From NCBI RefSeq assembly GCF_037126465.1, contig NC_088203.1:106044409-106108408 (forward strand): a stretch of DNA of 64,000 nucleotides, given 5' to 3'. The DNA is from Ornithodoros turicata. Its lineage: Eukaryota; Arthropoda; Arachnida; Ixodida; Argasidae. The notes under the pieces were generated by a model. The model saw nothing but the letters and a program-made list of their open reading frames with translations, had not been told where the DNA came from and did not search any database. A program made the position numbers and the translations under genes. Position 1 is the first letter of the stretch. Every line of letters begins with the position of its first letter. Of the stretch, positions 1-13,389 are shown in pieces.

Positions 1-7
1 TGCACCG

Positions 8-80
8 GAATAGCAAGCCGGCCCTTTGCCTGGCTAACCTTTCCTTTCTTTTTTTCTTAATAAACATACCCCCCCCCCTC
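8..80 (+). repeat. Dispersed repeat 3' end, AATAAACATA plus C-run
   Basis: Block starting GGAATAGCAAGCCGGCCC and ending in T-rich sequence, AATAAACATA and a run of C. The same block recurs at 14737-14812, more diverged at 24661-24737 and weakly at 5690-5745. The polyadenylation-like signal and constant end suggest the 3' terminus of a non-LTR retrotransposon or a retroposed sequence. Confidence 0.6.
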
Positions 81-1082
81 CTCTTCACCATTCAGCCGGT
101 CATCATCTTTGCTCTCAGTTCATGCCGCACCAAACCAGTGGAGCTGCTATGAGCGTTCTGGAGTAGCTGGGCTTCGTGGAACTACAATTTCCAGATTACT
201 TATTTTTGTTTTCCTTCCAGTCATCGGACAACTCCTTGAGACGGGGTGGCACATCATCTCTGATGTCTGTGTCTAACTGCGAACTTCCTAAAAATTAGTT
301 TGCATCCAAAATAGACTTACTCGCGTCTTTGGCAGAAACAAGCACGTACACAGCACAACGTAAACTGCCTCTGCCAAAGACACGAGCGACTTGAACCGAC
401 TAACCCGGTCTCCTGTTCTTCCCAAAATAGACTTCTCCCTGCAGTATAGGCATAAGGCTGCGTATGACAGCAGTTAGTTATGCGTCCTTCATAGCCAGCG
501 TATACCCGTACATAGCCGTCTCGCGTTCATGGGCGACACAAAAGGGTTGCTAGTTTATGAATCTGCTGCCACCCCCGCTTTCTCCAGTGGAAGGCGTTCC
601 ACCTGTCACTGTAGGAGGTATTTTGTCGCGCACCTGGACATATTGCTTTGTCGAACAACAGCTGCTGGAAAACCTTGACTGCATTGGATACCGTTTCTTA
701 TGCAAAGCGAAGGTGTTGTACAGAGATGGTATATTGAGGGAAATATGTATAGCGTTCTTGCGAGCAACGTCTCGACGAATTTTTGGCCGCTGCAGTGAGG
801 TTCTTTTTTATGTATGGAGCACGTAGCCAGTGGGCACCTCGAGTATACTGCAACTGTACTTTATTTTAATGATCGCGAAGTAATGCACGAACTGTGGCGT
901 ATCATGCCAGCTCTCGGAGGGTTCAGGAAACGCAATCACTGGTTACCTAGCACTATTACGCGAGCGTCCCATCGATGACCTTCGATGAATGATTGATCGA
1001 TGATCGTGTCACACGCGAGCACTGTTTGTCGATCAGTTTGCTCGCTTATTTTTATCTTTGCCGCTGCCAAACTGAAGGAAAC

Positions 1083-1118
1083 TGTGAAGGAACTAAACAG
1101 CGTTTAGTTCCTTCACAC
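1083..1118. repeat. Perfect short inverted repeat
   Basis: Two 15-base arms, TGTGAAGGAACTAAA and its exact complement, separated by a five-base loop. Function unknown; it could be the remains of a small palindromic mobile element. Confidence 0.7.
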
Positions 1119-4100
1119 AGGCGTGCTGGAGCGGACCTGATACAGTCTATATTTCCAGTAATCACATTAGGTATTGCTAGTGCATTCTTGGGTGTACATA
1201 TTATACAGCGATCGAACGTGACCCATGCGTAGAGCGAAGCACTACCTTGACCATGTACAGAGTGCACGTACGGCACCGGAATTACGGCTCGACACATCTA
1301 ACGATGTTATGTGAGTGAGGGGATTTCCCACGCTATTCAGCCGACTGTGGAAGGATGGCGCCTCTAAAATTATGGCTTACATCACACAAAACGCAACTCT
1401 CCCTTTTTCTCGCGTGTGTAGGCCTCTTCGGAGAACTCGAACATGTATTGTACTTGTTCTAAACCTACATATCGAGTGGTGGCCATGCAGGTTTTAAGGA
1501 CATTGTCACGATCGTTTTTTTTTTTTCTCTCCAGTCTTCATGTAAATAATTGGGAGGCTTTACACGGACTTCTTTTGTCACTAGAGACGATCGCTCATTA
1601 ATTTTGCCCACCTATATCATCCGTCCCTCGGCAGTTTCACCACGTTGGCAACTGATGCGTATACGAAGAGGGGAGTCAAGTCCTGTAGATCACATAAACA
1701 AAATACAGAAGCCGACACTGAAGATTTTTGTTTAAGTTTAATTTGTACAAGCTTTCGCGTGGAGGTCCACGCTTCCTCAGGTACAAAGTGAAGTGGTGAC
1801 ACACATAAGTATATATAGTATAGACATATACACTGCTGTACAAAGAAAGGGAAGAGGAAATGAGATATGGTGCCACATGTCTGTGTACAATGAATAGCTG
1901 GGCAGACGGATAGGTGACCTCTAACCGTTTAAGAACAGTAAAAGGTGTTGTTGTGAACAAAAAGTCTCGCCAACCCAGTTTCGCGGAAGGGGGCGTTGGC
2001 AACTCTATGGATATGCAACGAATGTTCCTAAAGCGCCATTCTAGCCCTTTGCAGTGATCTTTTGAGCTACGTTATGTGAAATGTTTGTCAATATATTTTT
2101 AAGGTACTAATAACAATGTTGTTGTTGATGTCGTTCTTGAATTTCCAGTTGGGGCGCGACGTCGTGCCTGTCAAACTTTTAACTCTCTTTGCGATAAATC
2201 AAAAACATACGAAACATTGGGGCTATCATTATATAAAATATAGAAAGGCACGAACTATTAAATAGCGTACACTCGAAGCAGCAGATTAAAACGTAATTCA
2301 GATTGGCGTGACACTGAACAACAACAACAAATAAATCCTGGCTATGACACGGGGTGATTCACCGCTGGAGAGCAGTACGCTACCCCATTACACGCGAAAC
2401 ATTAGGTGTGAGATATGAGAACGAAGTTAAAGTTACGGACCAGCACAACAATTGAGCTGACCATTAGGCGGAGCTAGACGCGTGCATTTCCTCTAGTTTG
2501 AAGGAAGCGCCCAAGGACATTTTTCACACATACTGCACCACGACACGGCAGCAGCGGCGGCAGAAACTTATCTGCAGCTGCCCAAAAATAATATGTTGGT
2601 CGTCTTTGTGCGGCCCAATTTATGCGTGTCTGCTGGTTGGGGTGGTGGCAGGCAGGCAACGTCACTACCCGGGTAGGTGGAAGGCCTTGAACAGACGCCT
2701 GAAACTAAAGGACATTGATAAGACACATACCGTCCACCCCTATTGCACTCGACTTTCAGTACAGTAAGTGTGCTGCTTGGGTATTATGTGGGGTTCGTGT
2801 GTCCTAGGTCGACTCCACACAGGGGGTTCAGCGTTGATACGAACGGCGGAACGACCAGTGAAACACGAAGCACGTTCCACTGAAGCAACCCGTGTAAGAT
2901 TTTCTGCACTAAACTACCAGCGGAATTCGCCATAAGATTCCTGCGCACCATCCTACATTTGCGAAGGATAGCTGCAGTTACTCTTACTTGCTTATTTACT
3001 GGATTTCGTAGTTGCTTACTTGTGCATTTTATTTGTCTATTAAAATTGTTCCTCGTTTGTTTTCTAACATTCATTGTAATTCAGTTATTGAGCTCGTTGT
3101 TTGTCTTGGCTATTTAGTTGCGCGTAACAAATTATCGTGGCTAAGAAATATGCATCGTGACAACTAGAGCGCAGATTTTCATGCAAATGCGTGTCCTTTT
3201 TTTCTCTCTCGACATGGTTTTGTATCTGGAGTATGAAAAAACGTGTTTGCTCTTGGTTTGGGACAGATTTAAATGGCCCTATGGTGCACTTGAATGCAAT
3301 TTTCGCACATAGCTTCTTTTTTTTTTTTTTTTGGAAAGCTTTGCTGGTGTCGGGAAGGTCTTGAGTCGTTGTAGGTAAAAATTACAGTCAGAAATTCCCA
3401 TATTTCGGTGGGGTCTTGCGTTCGCAGCCTGTCTTCTCCACTGCGCGAAATAACAGCATGAAAGCAGTGCCAGCGGGTCGTACTTGGCCACTTTCTTTGC
3501 CGTTCGGAAGGCGGGTGGCGTTCGTGCAGTGCCTTCAGCTGCATAATTTATATCTGTTGCGAAGCCCTTCTTTGTCGTGTGCTCCTGAACGGAGATGACA
3601 TTATTTTACCGTGTGATCCTTAAAAAAATGTCAATTTTTTTCAAACATGCATCGAATGCATTGCTTTCCAAGAACAGCGAAAAATATTGCGTACGTTCAG
3701 GTGTTTTACCGCATATTTCTAAGATTTTTATTGTGCACTTACACGCATACTCCATGAATTTTTGGCGCATAGTGATAACCCGTCCGGCGTCAGTCTCAGC
3801 GATAGGGCGAACCATGCTTTGAAAAGACACTCGTCTTCATCGTCGCTTCTATATGAGCCTCCGAGGGTCGTGTGCTGGGGTTCATTTCTCTCCCTTCGGT
3901 ATAATCATGGCTCGAGTGGAGTAATGAAGGGCATATCATACCCCTTGATAGCTCGGCACAATTTTCCGGCGACTACGCATTTATTTTTGTCGGCGCTTCG
4001 CTCGAGTTTTCTGTTTGCATAACCTCGCTCGGATTACGTGAACTAAAAGCGCGACCGTACCCAGTTTCCGCTCTTGAGTGTAAATACTCTTGCGTGAAAG

Positions 4101-5689
4101 AGTGCGGTCTTCTTTTCCATTTCGTGCATTTCGCATCTTTAGATTGATAGACGCTATCGATTTATCTTGTGACATCGAACACGTTCTCCTCACGGAATAA
4201 AGAATGTTACCTTGACACAGACACAGAAAAAAAAAAGGGGGGGGGGGGGTGAAGAAAACGAGATTCATCCGTTGCATCGTTCGTGATGTATGAGCGAAAG
4301 AAACCGCCAATTTCCGCTTTCCTTCTTTCTCACCTTCTCAAGAAGGTGAACAATGTGGAGCGGGCCCTCATTGGTTTCCTCAAACGAATTGTCCAATCAT
4401 CGCGGGAGTTGATTTGAGGAGGCCAATCCAGGCCTTCCCGCATTGCTGCGCTTCTTGAGAAGGAGACCGAGACGTCTTTTCTCACAAATTACCAAAAACG
4501 CAACGGATTAATCTCGTTCCTTTCGTGTTCGTCTCAAGGTAGCGACATCTTTCACTTCGCGAAGGGGAAAAATGCATTTAGTGCCCCTTTGACGATTCGT
4601 ATTTGTCTCTTTTATGCGCAAATGAATTCTTGTTTCTTTTAATTAGCCTTACGTGAACTACGTATTAGACGTATATAGGTAAGATGACATATGCAAAAGA
4701 CGAAGCTAACGCGAGGTACGGATAAGATTAATATATCCCAGTTTTATACGTGTTGAGACAAATACGAACACGAGCGATGTCATAGTGATCGGTCCGTAGG
4801 TTTAATTTTCCCAGTCTGATTTTATTTTATTTTCATTTTATTTTTTCGAGGGTGCGCTGAAATTTCGGCACGCGGGGTTCGGTCTCGAGCCTGTGTGTAA
4901 TCGAGATCAGAAAGGGGATCCCATAGAAACGATATTCCGTAATCCCATATAGGAAGCATTTTTATGTCGCGCGTAAACCTTTTAGCAGTTTCTCCGCTAT
5001 GTTCTAACATAACTTCTCACGTCCATTTTGTAGCATGTTGTGTGGACCGAATCATTCTTATGAAGTCGAATCAACTTCGCCGTGGACTGCTGGTGAATAC
5101 TAAGTTGGTGGCGCAGATGAAACGTGTCATCGTGTTTACGTTTGCGTTCGGTACATTTTATTTTCTCACCATGCGCTATACGACGTATACGCGATACCAG
5201 TCAACCGTTAGTGAATCGTTCATCACGGTTGTCCGTTATCTTCTTTCATGTACTTTCAATCTTTATTCCTCAGCTTCGCTGCAGTCGAGACGCTGTCAAC
5301 ACGAGTGAGGTGCCCCATATAAGAATCGTTCAATTTTAACTGCAAACATAAGCGATAGCAGTGATGTAAAATCGCTCGCACGACAAGCTCACAGCCGTAG
5401 GAACGCTATATCTTGTACACTAGTTAATGTAGCACTTGTAAAGCGCAGCTATATACAGGATGAACGTTTCAGTATTTAGCCCCTTCCGGTATAAAGAAAA
5501 ACAAGCCTTTGAACATCTTAGAGATAAAAATTGTAAGACGTAAAGAAGTGGGGACCGCCACGCTCTGTTTGTTAGTGGGCGTTTGTCGTGAACGGTTTTC
5601 AAGCGTGACGGTGAAGCTGACATGTGACGCGCATCGGTATTCCGAACGCTAAGCTCACGAAGAGCGAAATAGCTGTTATTTATCCAGGA

Positions 5690-5745
5690 ACAGCAAGCCG
5701 CCCTTTCTGGCTGACTTCTCCTGCCAAATAAACAGATACCCCACC
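5690..5745 (+). repeat. Diverged copy of the AATAAACATA 3'-end repeat
   Basis: Contains GGAACAGCAAGCCGCCC, CTGGCTGAC and AAATAAACAGATACCCC, aligning with the repeat at 8-80 but with more changes. Confidence 0.45.
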
Positions 5746-7383
5746 TGCGCTGTTCGATAAACAGGACAATACATGGCTACAGTACCGTCCGAATATTTAC
5801 TAATCCTTTTACTCCGTCTTCTAATTAAGTCTGTATGTTTTTGTTTTTCATGGCACAAGGACAGCTATTGGCCAAAGAGTGCCATCACACTCGTAATTAA
5901 GTTCAACCTACTGCAGCCTGAAAGCATGGGCCGTGCGAATGACGTAGCGTTTTCTAAAGATGACCAGCTGCCGGTGTTGGAATAATGGCGCAATTGTTTT
6001 CTTACGTAATTTTGCCCATTCACGGGGCTACTTGGAACTCTACAGCATGCAGATAATACTCGACTAGAAAAAAAAGAGAGAGAGAACGGAGCGGATTAGA
6101 TGGAGACCGACGTTTCTGGTGAAGCGATTCTTTTCCAGTAAGTGTTCCTCCCCAAACACCTACAACGGTTGTGTAAACAGACCGCTCCCGCACTATGTCG
6201 ACGCAACCTTGAACCTACGTAAGGAACAGGTCAAAACAACAACTAAGATTGCAATGTAGAAAGAGTTATGCTCTTAGCGTGCGTTTCCATGACGTTCACG
6301 AATGTAAAGTAACTATTCAGAGGCAGGAACACACAAACTGACAAACACAATCGTTTGCTTGCTGGGATGCTCGCTTCCCTTACACAAATCACTTCCTTCC
6401 TTCTTTATGTGTGTTTGTGCCGTTGCGAAGTTCCTTGGAAATATGCACTTCGACTCAGTAGAGACGAAATATTCCATTTTTCAGCACGAAAGAAAACAGA
6501 CGATGTCTCTGACGTCATCCGGAGAGCAGCCAACGTGTGCTTAGTAGAAACAGCTGCGGTCGGATCGCGTGTGCTGGGCGCCGAAACCAGGAGCGAACTG
6601 CGCATGTGCGGCAAAAAACATCTGCTCCTGCCGTTTTATGTTCTATTTACCATTATACTGGAAAGAGAGCAGAGCTTACGGAAGGTTACGTAAAAAGAAG
6701 AAAAAGGGAAATTATGCAACGGATGAACCAAGACAGAGGACATACTATTATGTCCCTCGTCTTCTACTTTTTCCGCTTCCTCGTCACTTGAGAGGTGTGT
6801 TCCGAAGTTTCGTATAAAAAAAGGAGAAAAGAAAAGTAAAGGCACTTTGGGGGAGGAATCTAGGCCGTCAGCTGAAGCGCTATTTAAAGGGCGCTGTTTG
6901 GGTACCTCAACATGAAGGAAGACAATTGTGTACATAACCATCCGGTGGTGCTCGTCTCTTTTCGCTTTAGGGATGTTTGTTTATGTGAGTTGCACCGCGC
7001 TCGACCTATTTCGGCTGTGAGTGGCGTTGAGCGGCTACGTGGCTTTCGTTCCATGAAGAAACATTTTTCAAACGCACTGCGGAACAAAAGTAGTTTATGC
7101 GGCAAATAAGATATGATATTTAACGTCCGTACCATCGCCGCCAAGAGATGGGAATAGCGACACAGCACAATTTGCAACGTAAGCGTTCGTGCCTGTGTGT
7201 AGTGAAGTAGAAAAGTTATTTAAGTACACTGTACTTTAGTTTCGCCACACAACAGACATCGCGTGCTATTACACCGCACAACGTCGCGAAGGCGTCAAAA
7301 CCAAAGTGGCGCAGACCGCGGGGAATGTCGAAGCGCGTGCTGCGATCCGTTCTCTGCAAAAGAAGGTGAAGAATGGAAAGAAT

Positions 7384-7633
7384 TAGAGTCACTAAATAAG
7401 CTACGCTTCAGAGTAGCGACACTGAGCCGCCATGTTGTTTCGGATGACATCCAGCGCCATCCATTTAGCGCTCTGCTGAACTTCTGCTTCCACTTCTTCT
7501 TCCACTGCTTCCACTGCTGAACTTCACCTTCATCTATTTCTACTGCCAAAGTAGAGGTGGGGCTGGAGGTCATCCGAAACAACATGGCGGCTCAGTGTCA
7601 ATACTCTGAAGCGTAGCTTATTTAGTGACTCTA
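7384..7633. mobile_element. hAT-type MITE inside the mariner pseudogene
   Basis: 250-base element with long terminal inverted repeats beginning TAGAGTCACTAAATAAG (left) and its complement (right), about 65 bases per arm. It is flanked by a perfect 8-base duplication GAAAGAAT at 7376-7383 and 7634-7641. The TAGNG terminus and 8-base duplication are hAT hallmarks. No coding capacity. Confidence 0.88.
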
Positions 7634-8064
7634 GAAAGAATTATTCATTGTGAGCTTGTGGCTGCTTCTGGCGGTGCAGGGGGACAACACCCTAGCCTAT
7701 GACATCGTGGTGAAACTGCGCACACGCTTCCAGTGTTGTCGAACGAGCCTGGAAGATGAAGAGCTGAGTGGCCGACTGTCGCTCAGTGAGGAATCAGCAA
7801 TTGCAGTGCGCGAGTGGGTGCCCCTAGGCTCGCGGACCTGCGGATCACTATCTACGCGACAGCGCACAGGTGCACGCCAGTCGTTGGTCGGTACGCAACA
7901 TTCCTCACAATGATCTGCGCATTGCCGCGCGCTGGGTGCTCGCGCCTATGCAAAAAACACCCGGAAAGAAAGCAGCCGTGGAAACGTTGCAGCTGTGCGA
8001 GAGCGATCCTGACGACGCCTTTGATCTTCTTGTCAATATGGAGCATTGCGTTCACCAATATGAT

Positions 8065-8199
8065 ATTGTAAGAGGAAACTTCATTTTTAATCTTCATTTT
8101 TAGGGCGAGGGCAGTACTATTTTTTAAATTTGATGTGGGCAAGCTTTCGCTTGTCCCATCCTGCAGTTGGCAATACAACAACCGAAGCAGTGGAGCTGT
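8065..8199. mobile_element. 135-base insertion with 12-base direct repeats
   Basis: Splits the mariner pseudogene. The host sequence CACCAATATGAT occurs at 8053-8064 and again at 8200-8211, on either side of this block, as expected for a target-site duplication. No terminal inverted repeat or clear A-tail is seen, so its class is unknown; retroposition is possible. Confidence 0.6.
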
Positions 8200-8861
8200 C
8201 ACCAATATGATCCAGGGGCCAAAGCACGAAGCAAACAATGGCAGCACGTGAATTCACCACAACGACAACAACAAAAAGAAGACGGTGGCGTCGTGGGGGA
8301 AGGTGACGGCCCAGCGTGTTCTGGGACTGCCGTGGTGTGCTCCTGGTAGATTATGCTCTTTAAGGAGCAACTATTGCAGACAAATAATCCCGTGGGCTCC
8401 TGACCACGAGAGCGATCGAGGAGCCGTGTCCTGACGAAGTTACGCGAAGCCACCAAGACGAAGCGTCGCGGGAAGCTGACAACGTTCGTCTGCTCCACGA
8501 CAATGCACCGGCTCATCCTGCACAGGAAACAACAGAGACATGCGACCTCCTTGCGTTACGAAATTTTGTCTCATCCTCGGTATTCGCCCGACCTTGCTCC
8601 TAATGACTTCTTCTTTCGACGTATGCAGAGCCCACTGCGTGGAAAGCGTTTCCAGGACGACGACGGTTCGATTGTAGAGGTGTACACGCGGAATGAGGAG
8701 TTCTGCAACAATGGTCTCCTGTCAGCTCATTCATCGATGGCGGAAGTGTGTGGATTTTGGTAGAGAAAGAGTCTTTCCGACTCTCATTCCTGAATCTCTT
8801 GTTCTTCATGAACGCCCCTCGAATGAATATGCTAACGACTGGAGTTGGTGTGGTGGAATCC

Positions 8862-9003
8862 CACCATCGCGAGGCTCGGAGGTTACCCTGGGTTTTCTTG
8901 CAGACGTTCCAAATGGGTGTCAGCATAGTTCACATTGAAGTCGGCACGGAACGCTATCCACCATGATCTCAGCTTCGCGGAGCAAACGCAGGATTTAAAA
9001 AAA
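8862..9003 (+). repeat. Degraded Ruka-like SINE fragment
   Basis: Shares TACCCTGGGTTTTC, GCAGACGTTCC, GAAGTCGGC and the CTTCGCGG tail with the full copy at 16423, ending in a short A-run. 5' truncated, with internal losses. Confidence 0.65.
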
Positions 9004-9009
9004 TGTACG

Positions 9010-10940
9010 ACCGTATAAAGAAATACCACTATAACGGCGAAGAGCTCCAATAAAAAATGTACATATCCGCCAGCGATATCCGCTTATCCCGATCATTTCA
9101 GCCAGTGACTTATTAAGACTCTCCCAAACGTTTGACGACACCCCCTTCTTTTCTTTATGTTGGTCCCTTGTACAAGGGATAGTTATTATTTCAGCGTTAG
9201 ACACATCCATGATACATCACAATGCAGAGCTGTTATAATGACCCTCCGTGCTTGCGATTCTGATTTCACCGTCGTTGCTGTTGGTATGCCTGCCGATATG
9301 GCAATGTCTTGGGCCGACTTCGTAGGGCATTTACACGGTTAGAGCGTCTGAGGAAAACACTTCGACAGCGAAAGCGGGTTGGAAGGTTTCAGTCTGTACG
9401 TAAGGTATAGTGGAACACCTGCTGTTGTGTCTCCGCGTGGAACATAAATCTTGCGAGTTGAATGCATACGTCTCGAGGGTTCACTTTGCTGCGCAACGTC
9501 CTACGTATTATTTTTATTGCTTTCTTAAGTAGAATATCGCTACCCGTTTGCATCGGACTATATGAAGAAAGGAAGGGGAAAACACTAATAATCGGGAATA
9601 AATACGTAGATCTGATTACACTGATGAAAGGTTCGCTGATGAAAGGTACGCTGATTACACTGTATTTCTTTTACGATTTTTGGGTTTGGTTCATAGTTAC
9701 GTTTGCTTTGCTTATGCTCTAACGTTGCGTTCATGTGTAGGTAAAAAAAAACAAAAAAAAAACAAAAAAAAAAGTACACAAGATACGGATAAGGTATGAT
9801 TGAGTGATTGATGGAAGTAGGGCTATTTATAACCAGTTAAACTGCATAAATAAATGTAGGGCGAACAAGAATGTTACTGCAGTTAGTTAGTGTAATGTTA
9901 GTTTTATGCGAGCTTTATTTTTCATCTACCCTCGAGTGCCTGCATGCATCTATACAAACGAAATATAGAGTCTCCAGTAGAGGGTATAACCTCTCGTTCA
10001 GCACCCAGGCACAAAATTGAGACTTTTGAAGTGCCTTCAAAATAGACGTCAGTACATTCGTCTTTCGTCCAGCACAAGCAGCACAAGCCAGGTTATCTGC
10101 GTATGAGTGTCCCTCATGCGAAGGATGGTCAGTGATGGTTAAAACAGCAGGAAATGACGTAGCGTTACTTAAAACGTAAAAAGAAAAATCACTCGACGGC
10201 CTTGTTGACTGTTGCGTTATGGTTGCCACCACCACTGTCAGTTGTGAGTAGCAGCCCTATGTGTGTGTGTGTGTGTGTGTGTATCGTACTCGTCCGTGCT
10301 TTGGCTGCTTCCCTTATTAGAATGTCAGGGTACCAACTATGCCCAACTTAGAACTCTGATGACCGGTCGAGTGCTGTTTTATTGTTTTACGGACTGGGCT
10401 GTTTTACGCGTGTATTTTTCATTTTTATTTTTTCTATTCCGTGTACACCGTGAATCAATTGTGTTGCGATTGGACAGCGGGGAAGGCTTCAGGGAGAATA
10501 GTGCCTGACTGGGAAGCCTGCCCAAATGGAAGACGATTCCTAGTGCAAGGTGTCACCTTGAAATGACCTCCATTTGTATATTTTGCATCTGTTCTACATT
10601 GGCTTAGCTTTATTCGTTGTTTACATCTCTGTAGACATTATTTTCCAAAAATAGTAACTATTTTTAGCTGGTGTCTAAAAGATATTGCGTTTCGTAAGCT
10701 CGGGATGTTTAAAGTGTCAAAATATGAGGCGGGTTCCGATGGTTGTTAATCGCCGCGACGCCGTCCTTGCTGCCATCTCTCAGAATGAACACGCTGCTCC
10801 CCATAAAAAATAATTAAAACATTAAAAATAAAAACACCGCTTTCAGTACATTTTCTTTTTTTTGTTGTTGTTGTTGTTGCCGCCGAGTGCTGCTTTTGTA
10901 TGGTTGGTATATTATGTGTCTCGTTTTCCACTTTGCACGT
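9010..10940. other. No supported gene
   Basis: Non-coding sequence with an A-rich tract (9739-9772) and a (GT)n microsatellite (10260-10281). A fragment GAGCGTCTGAGGAAAACAC near 9341 may be a piece of reverse-oriented SINE. Nothing else recognised. Confidence 0.55.
10260..10281. repeat. (GT)n microsatellite
   Basis: Eleven tandem GT units. Confidence 0.9.
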
Positions 10941-10949
10941 GAAATAATC

Positions 10950-11149
10950 ATGCTGTCTGAGGTTTTCCCTGGGTTTTCCGAAGACTTTCCAGACGACTGT
11001 CGGCACAGTTCTCCCTGAAGTCGGCCCAGGACGCATTACTAATCCCCCTTGTCCCCCACTCCTTCCTGTTGTCCTCCCTCCATCTGTCCACGTCTTTACG
11101 CCGCTCATAGCCACAGTTGCTTCGCGGCGCTAACGCGGAATTTAAAAAA
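10950..11149 (+). repeat. Ruka-like SINE, 5'-truncated copy
   Basis: Starts TGCTGTCTGAGGTTTTCC and runs through TCGGCCCAGGACGC, the CCCCCACTCCTTCCTG segment and GCTTCGCGGCGCTAACG to an A-tail. Very close to the full copy at 16423, but lacks the tRNA-like head. Confidence 0.85.
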
Positions 11150-12380
11150 AACATCTTTCTCACTCACCCATTCAGACACGAGACACCCATTTTAAAAATT
11201 AAAAATATATAAATAAAAAAATGCTTTTAAAAAAACTCGTACGACACCGACACACGGACATAAAACATTTCGCCACCTTTGAGCGTAAACACCGTGTCAC
11301 GCTCGTTTCTCTTCAAAAGTCCAAACACGCGCGATAAGAAAAAGAAACAAAAAAGGGGGAGCTACAGATAAGAATATGAGGTTCTCTAATACTTCACTTG
11401 ACAGCATCTCGACAGGTCAGACACACCGGCGCGTGTACAAATAGCCACCGTTAAGATCTCAACTTGGCCGAGACATGAACGAAGACGCGAGATCCTCGCC
11501 ATTGATATAATAAGTCAGCAGACGTATAGAATGTGCACATGATAAACACGTCGACGAGGTATATACCGGTTTCGCGGAATCCTTCGGGACATAAAATTCG
11601 CCGTCGGAACTAACTTATCGTGTTCCAGGAACTCCACTGTCATAATTTTGTCGAAAATATTGCGTGTTTATTTTTTCTTTAGATGGCAACGCCCTCTCGG
11701 TGCCACATTTTTACTGTCGCAACCTGCACCAGTGAGCATCTCGTTGCGGCATCGTGTCCCTCTGGCTGTTGGCGCCGAGATAAGAGATATGAAATAACGC
11801 TTTCGAGATAATCAGTCAATGTGACGTACAAATGATATATACATATATAATGCAAAGGTCGTCCGTGCATAGTGAATGCTTTGATGTTATGCCGTATATA
11901 CCTGTTATCTGTTAGACGTTATCAGTTGTCCTTTGATGTTTCTCGTTTTGTCGTTGAGTTATCTGTGAAATATATGTCCTCCTGCTGTCAACCTCGAGGA
12001 ACAGCAAGGCGGCACAACCCATAAATTCGTTCGGTTTTTCGTGAGCGGTTATTTCTGATATGTCCGTTCTGCTGCGGGGGTGACACAATAGAATGCTCTG
12101 AGCTCCGACATAAGTAATATTTATAGGATTGCAAAACTGAATATGTTTTGTAAACGTATGTCAAAAAAGCAGCGAAAACAAAACGGTACCTAACACAAAT
12201 GTCATCGAAGAGTCACACGCGAAACAGTGGGTACATGGTGTCCCCACCGCATTTTTTACGTACTTTGAGAGTAAAACAAATATTGTTTACGGTTTCGTCG
12301 ATGATGCATAGAATAGCTGTGGCTACGAAATTACCCCTCCAAGGCATATTTTGTATAGGCGCATTTCGAAAGTTGTAGAA
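11150..12380. other. No supported gene
   Basis: AT-rich non-coding sequence. No repeat or gene family recognised. Confidence 0.55.
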
Positions 12381-12383
12381 CAA

Positions 12384-13388
12384 TATAGAGGGTGTTTTTC
12401 TTAGATGCGCCAAATCCCCCCCCCCCCCCCACCAAAAAAAAGTAGTGCATTAGGACACATTCAATTTTGTCATTAGCTTGCCCGGCTTGGCGGTCATTAG
12501 GTATAATGTTGCTTGTGCAGTAAGGTGGCTAATTGACATATATGTTTTCATTAACTTTCTAATTAGGTGCTTTCATGGAAATGTGAGTTAACAGAGTTGG
12601 AGGCAGTCATTATTTAAATAAGCGACTCTGTTTCTGTAAAATCCTGAAACGCGCACGCACATTGAGCGATCCCGTGTCAAATTTTGCTATACAAATGAGC
12701 CGAAACCGAAATCACGCACATCAGAAGCGCAGGAAAGGAGTCGACCTTGGCCTATGGGAGCTTATCGGTCCACAAAACGGTTTATATGACCGGCAGATCA
12801 GCGCCTACTCCAATCAGATTAATTGCTCCAAAGCACGTGACCCTGCGACGTGGAATGAACGCTGCTTTCCTCCCAGCTGAGACGAGCCTTGTTTCGGCTC
12901 ATTTGCGTAGCAAACCTTGACAATGGATATCTCAGTGTGCGTGTGCGAGGATGGGAGGACGCCATCTCGCTTTTCCGCGAAATCCCCTCATTAAAGAGTT
13001 AATGAAGAGAGTGACCCTCTCACGTGCATTGCCTGTCGCTCTTTCTGTGCTCGAGCAGTGCGTACTTCTGGTTTCGGCTCATTTGCATAGCGAGCAATGT
13101 ACGTCTGCTTCTCAGGGGGTTCTCCGTCAATAATTGCGATCGATTTGAACAATCACTGGCTCCAATTCCGCTATCTCGCATTTGCCGTACAATTAATCCA
13201 ATATAATTGATTAGTTAATTAATGAATTTCAGCTCGTTGGTCGTCCAGTTGTTGCATAACCAGAAGGCCTTGATGGCATCAGCGCTGCTCTCACAGCTTT
13301 TTATATAAAAAAAAGGGAAAAGGAAAGAAAAAAATCTGTGTCGCATTAAAAAAACAAAAAAACAAAAAAAAAAACACCCTGTATAAGG
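12384..13388. mobile_element. Probable TIR element with AGGGTGTTTTT termini
   Basis: Left edge TATAGAGGGTGTTTTTC and right edge AAAAACACCCTGTATA form short inverted ends about 1 kb apart. Internally the motif TTTCGGCTCATTTGC occurs directly near 12892 and 13073, and inverted near 12690-12710. Elements ending in ACAGGGTGTTT are common in arthropod genomes. No transposase is visible. Confidence 0.5.
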
Positions 13389-13389
13389 T

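Larger units (their letters stand above)
81..7300. other. No supported gene
   Basis: Mixed non-coding sequence with homopolymer runs. The short open frames have no recognisable domain, no splice structure and no consistent codon pattern. Contains a short perfect hairpin (1083-1118) and one weak copy of the dispersed 3'-end repeat (5690-5745). No other feature recognised. Confidence 0.6.
7324..8770 (+). pseudogene. Mariner-family transposase pseudogene
   Basis: Shifting frames match mariner (Tc1/mariner, DD34D) transposase in order: EARAAIRSLQKK (N-terminal helix-turn-helix start), RTSLEDEELSGR (about 7743-7785), a WVLAPMQKTPGKK segment (about 7934-7973), HQYDPGAKARSKQW (about 8199-8240), the HDNAPAH catalytic motif (about 8496-8518), HPRYSPDLAPND (about 8572-8607) and a frameshifted RWRKCVDFG end. 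The usual first catalytic VDETW motif is degraded to VNMEH. The copy is broken by frameshifts, stops, a hAT-like MITE at 7384-7633 and a 135-base insertion at 8065-8199, so it cannot encode transposase. Confidence 0.85.
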
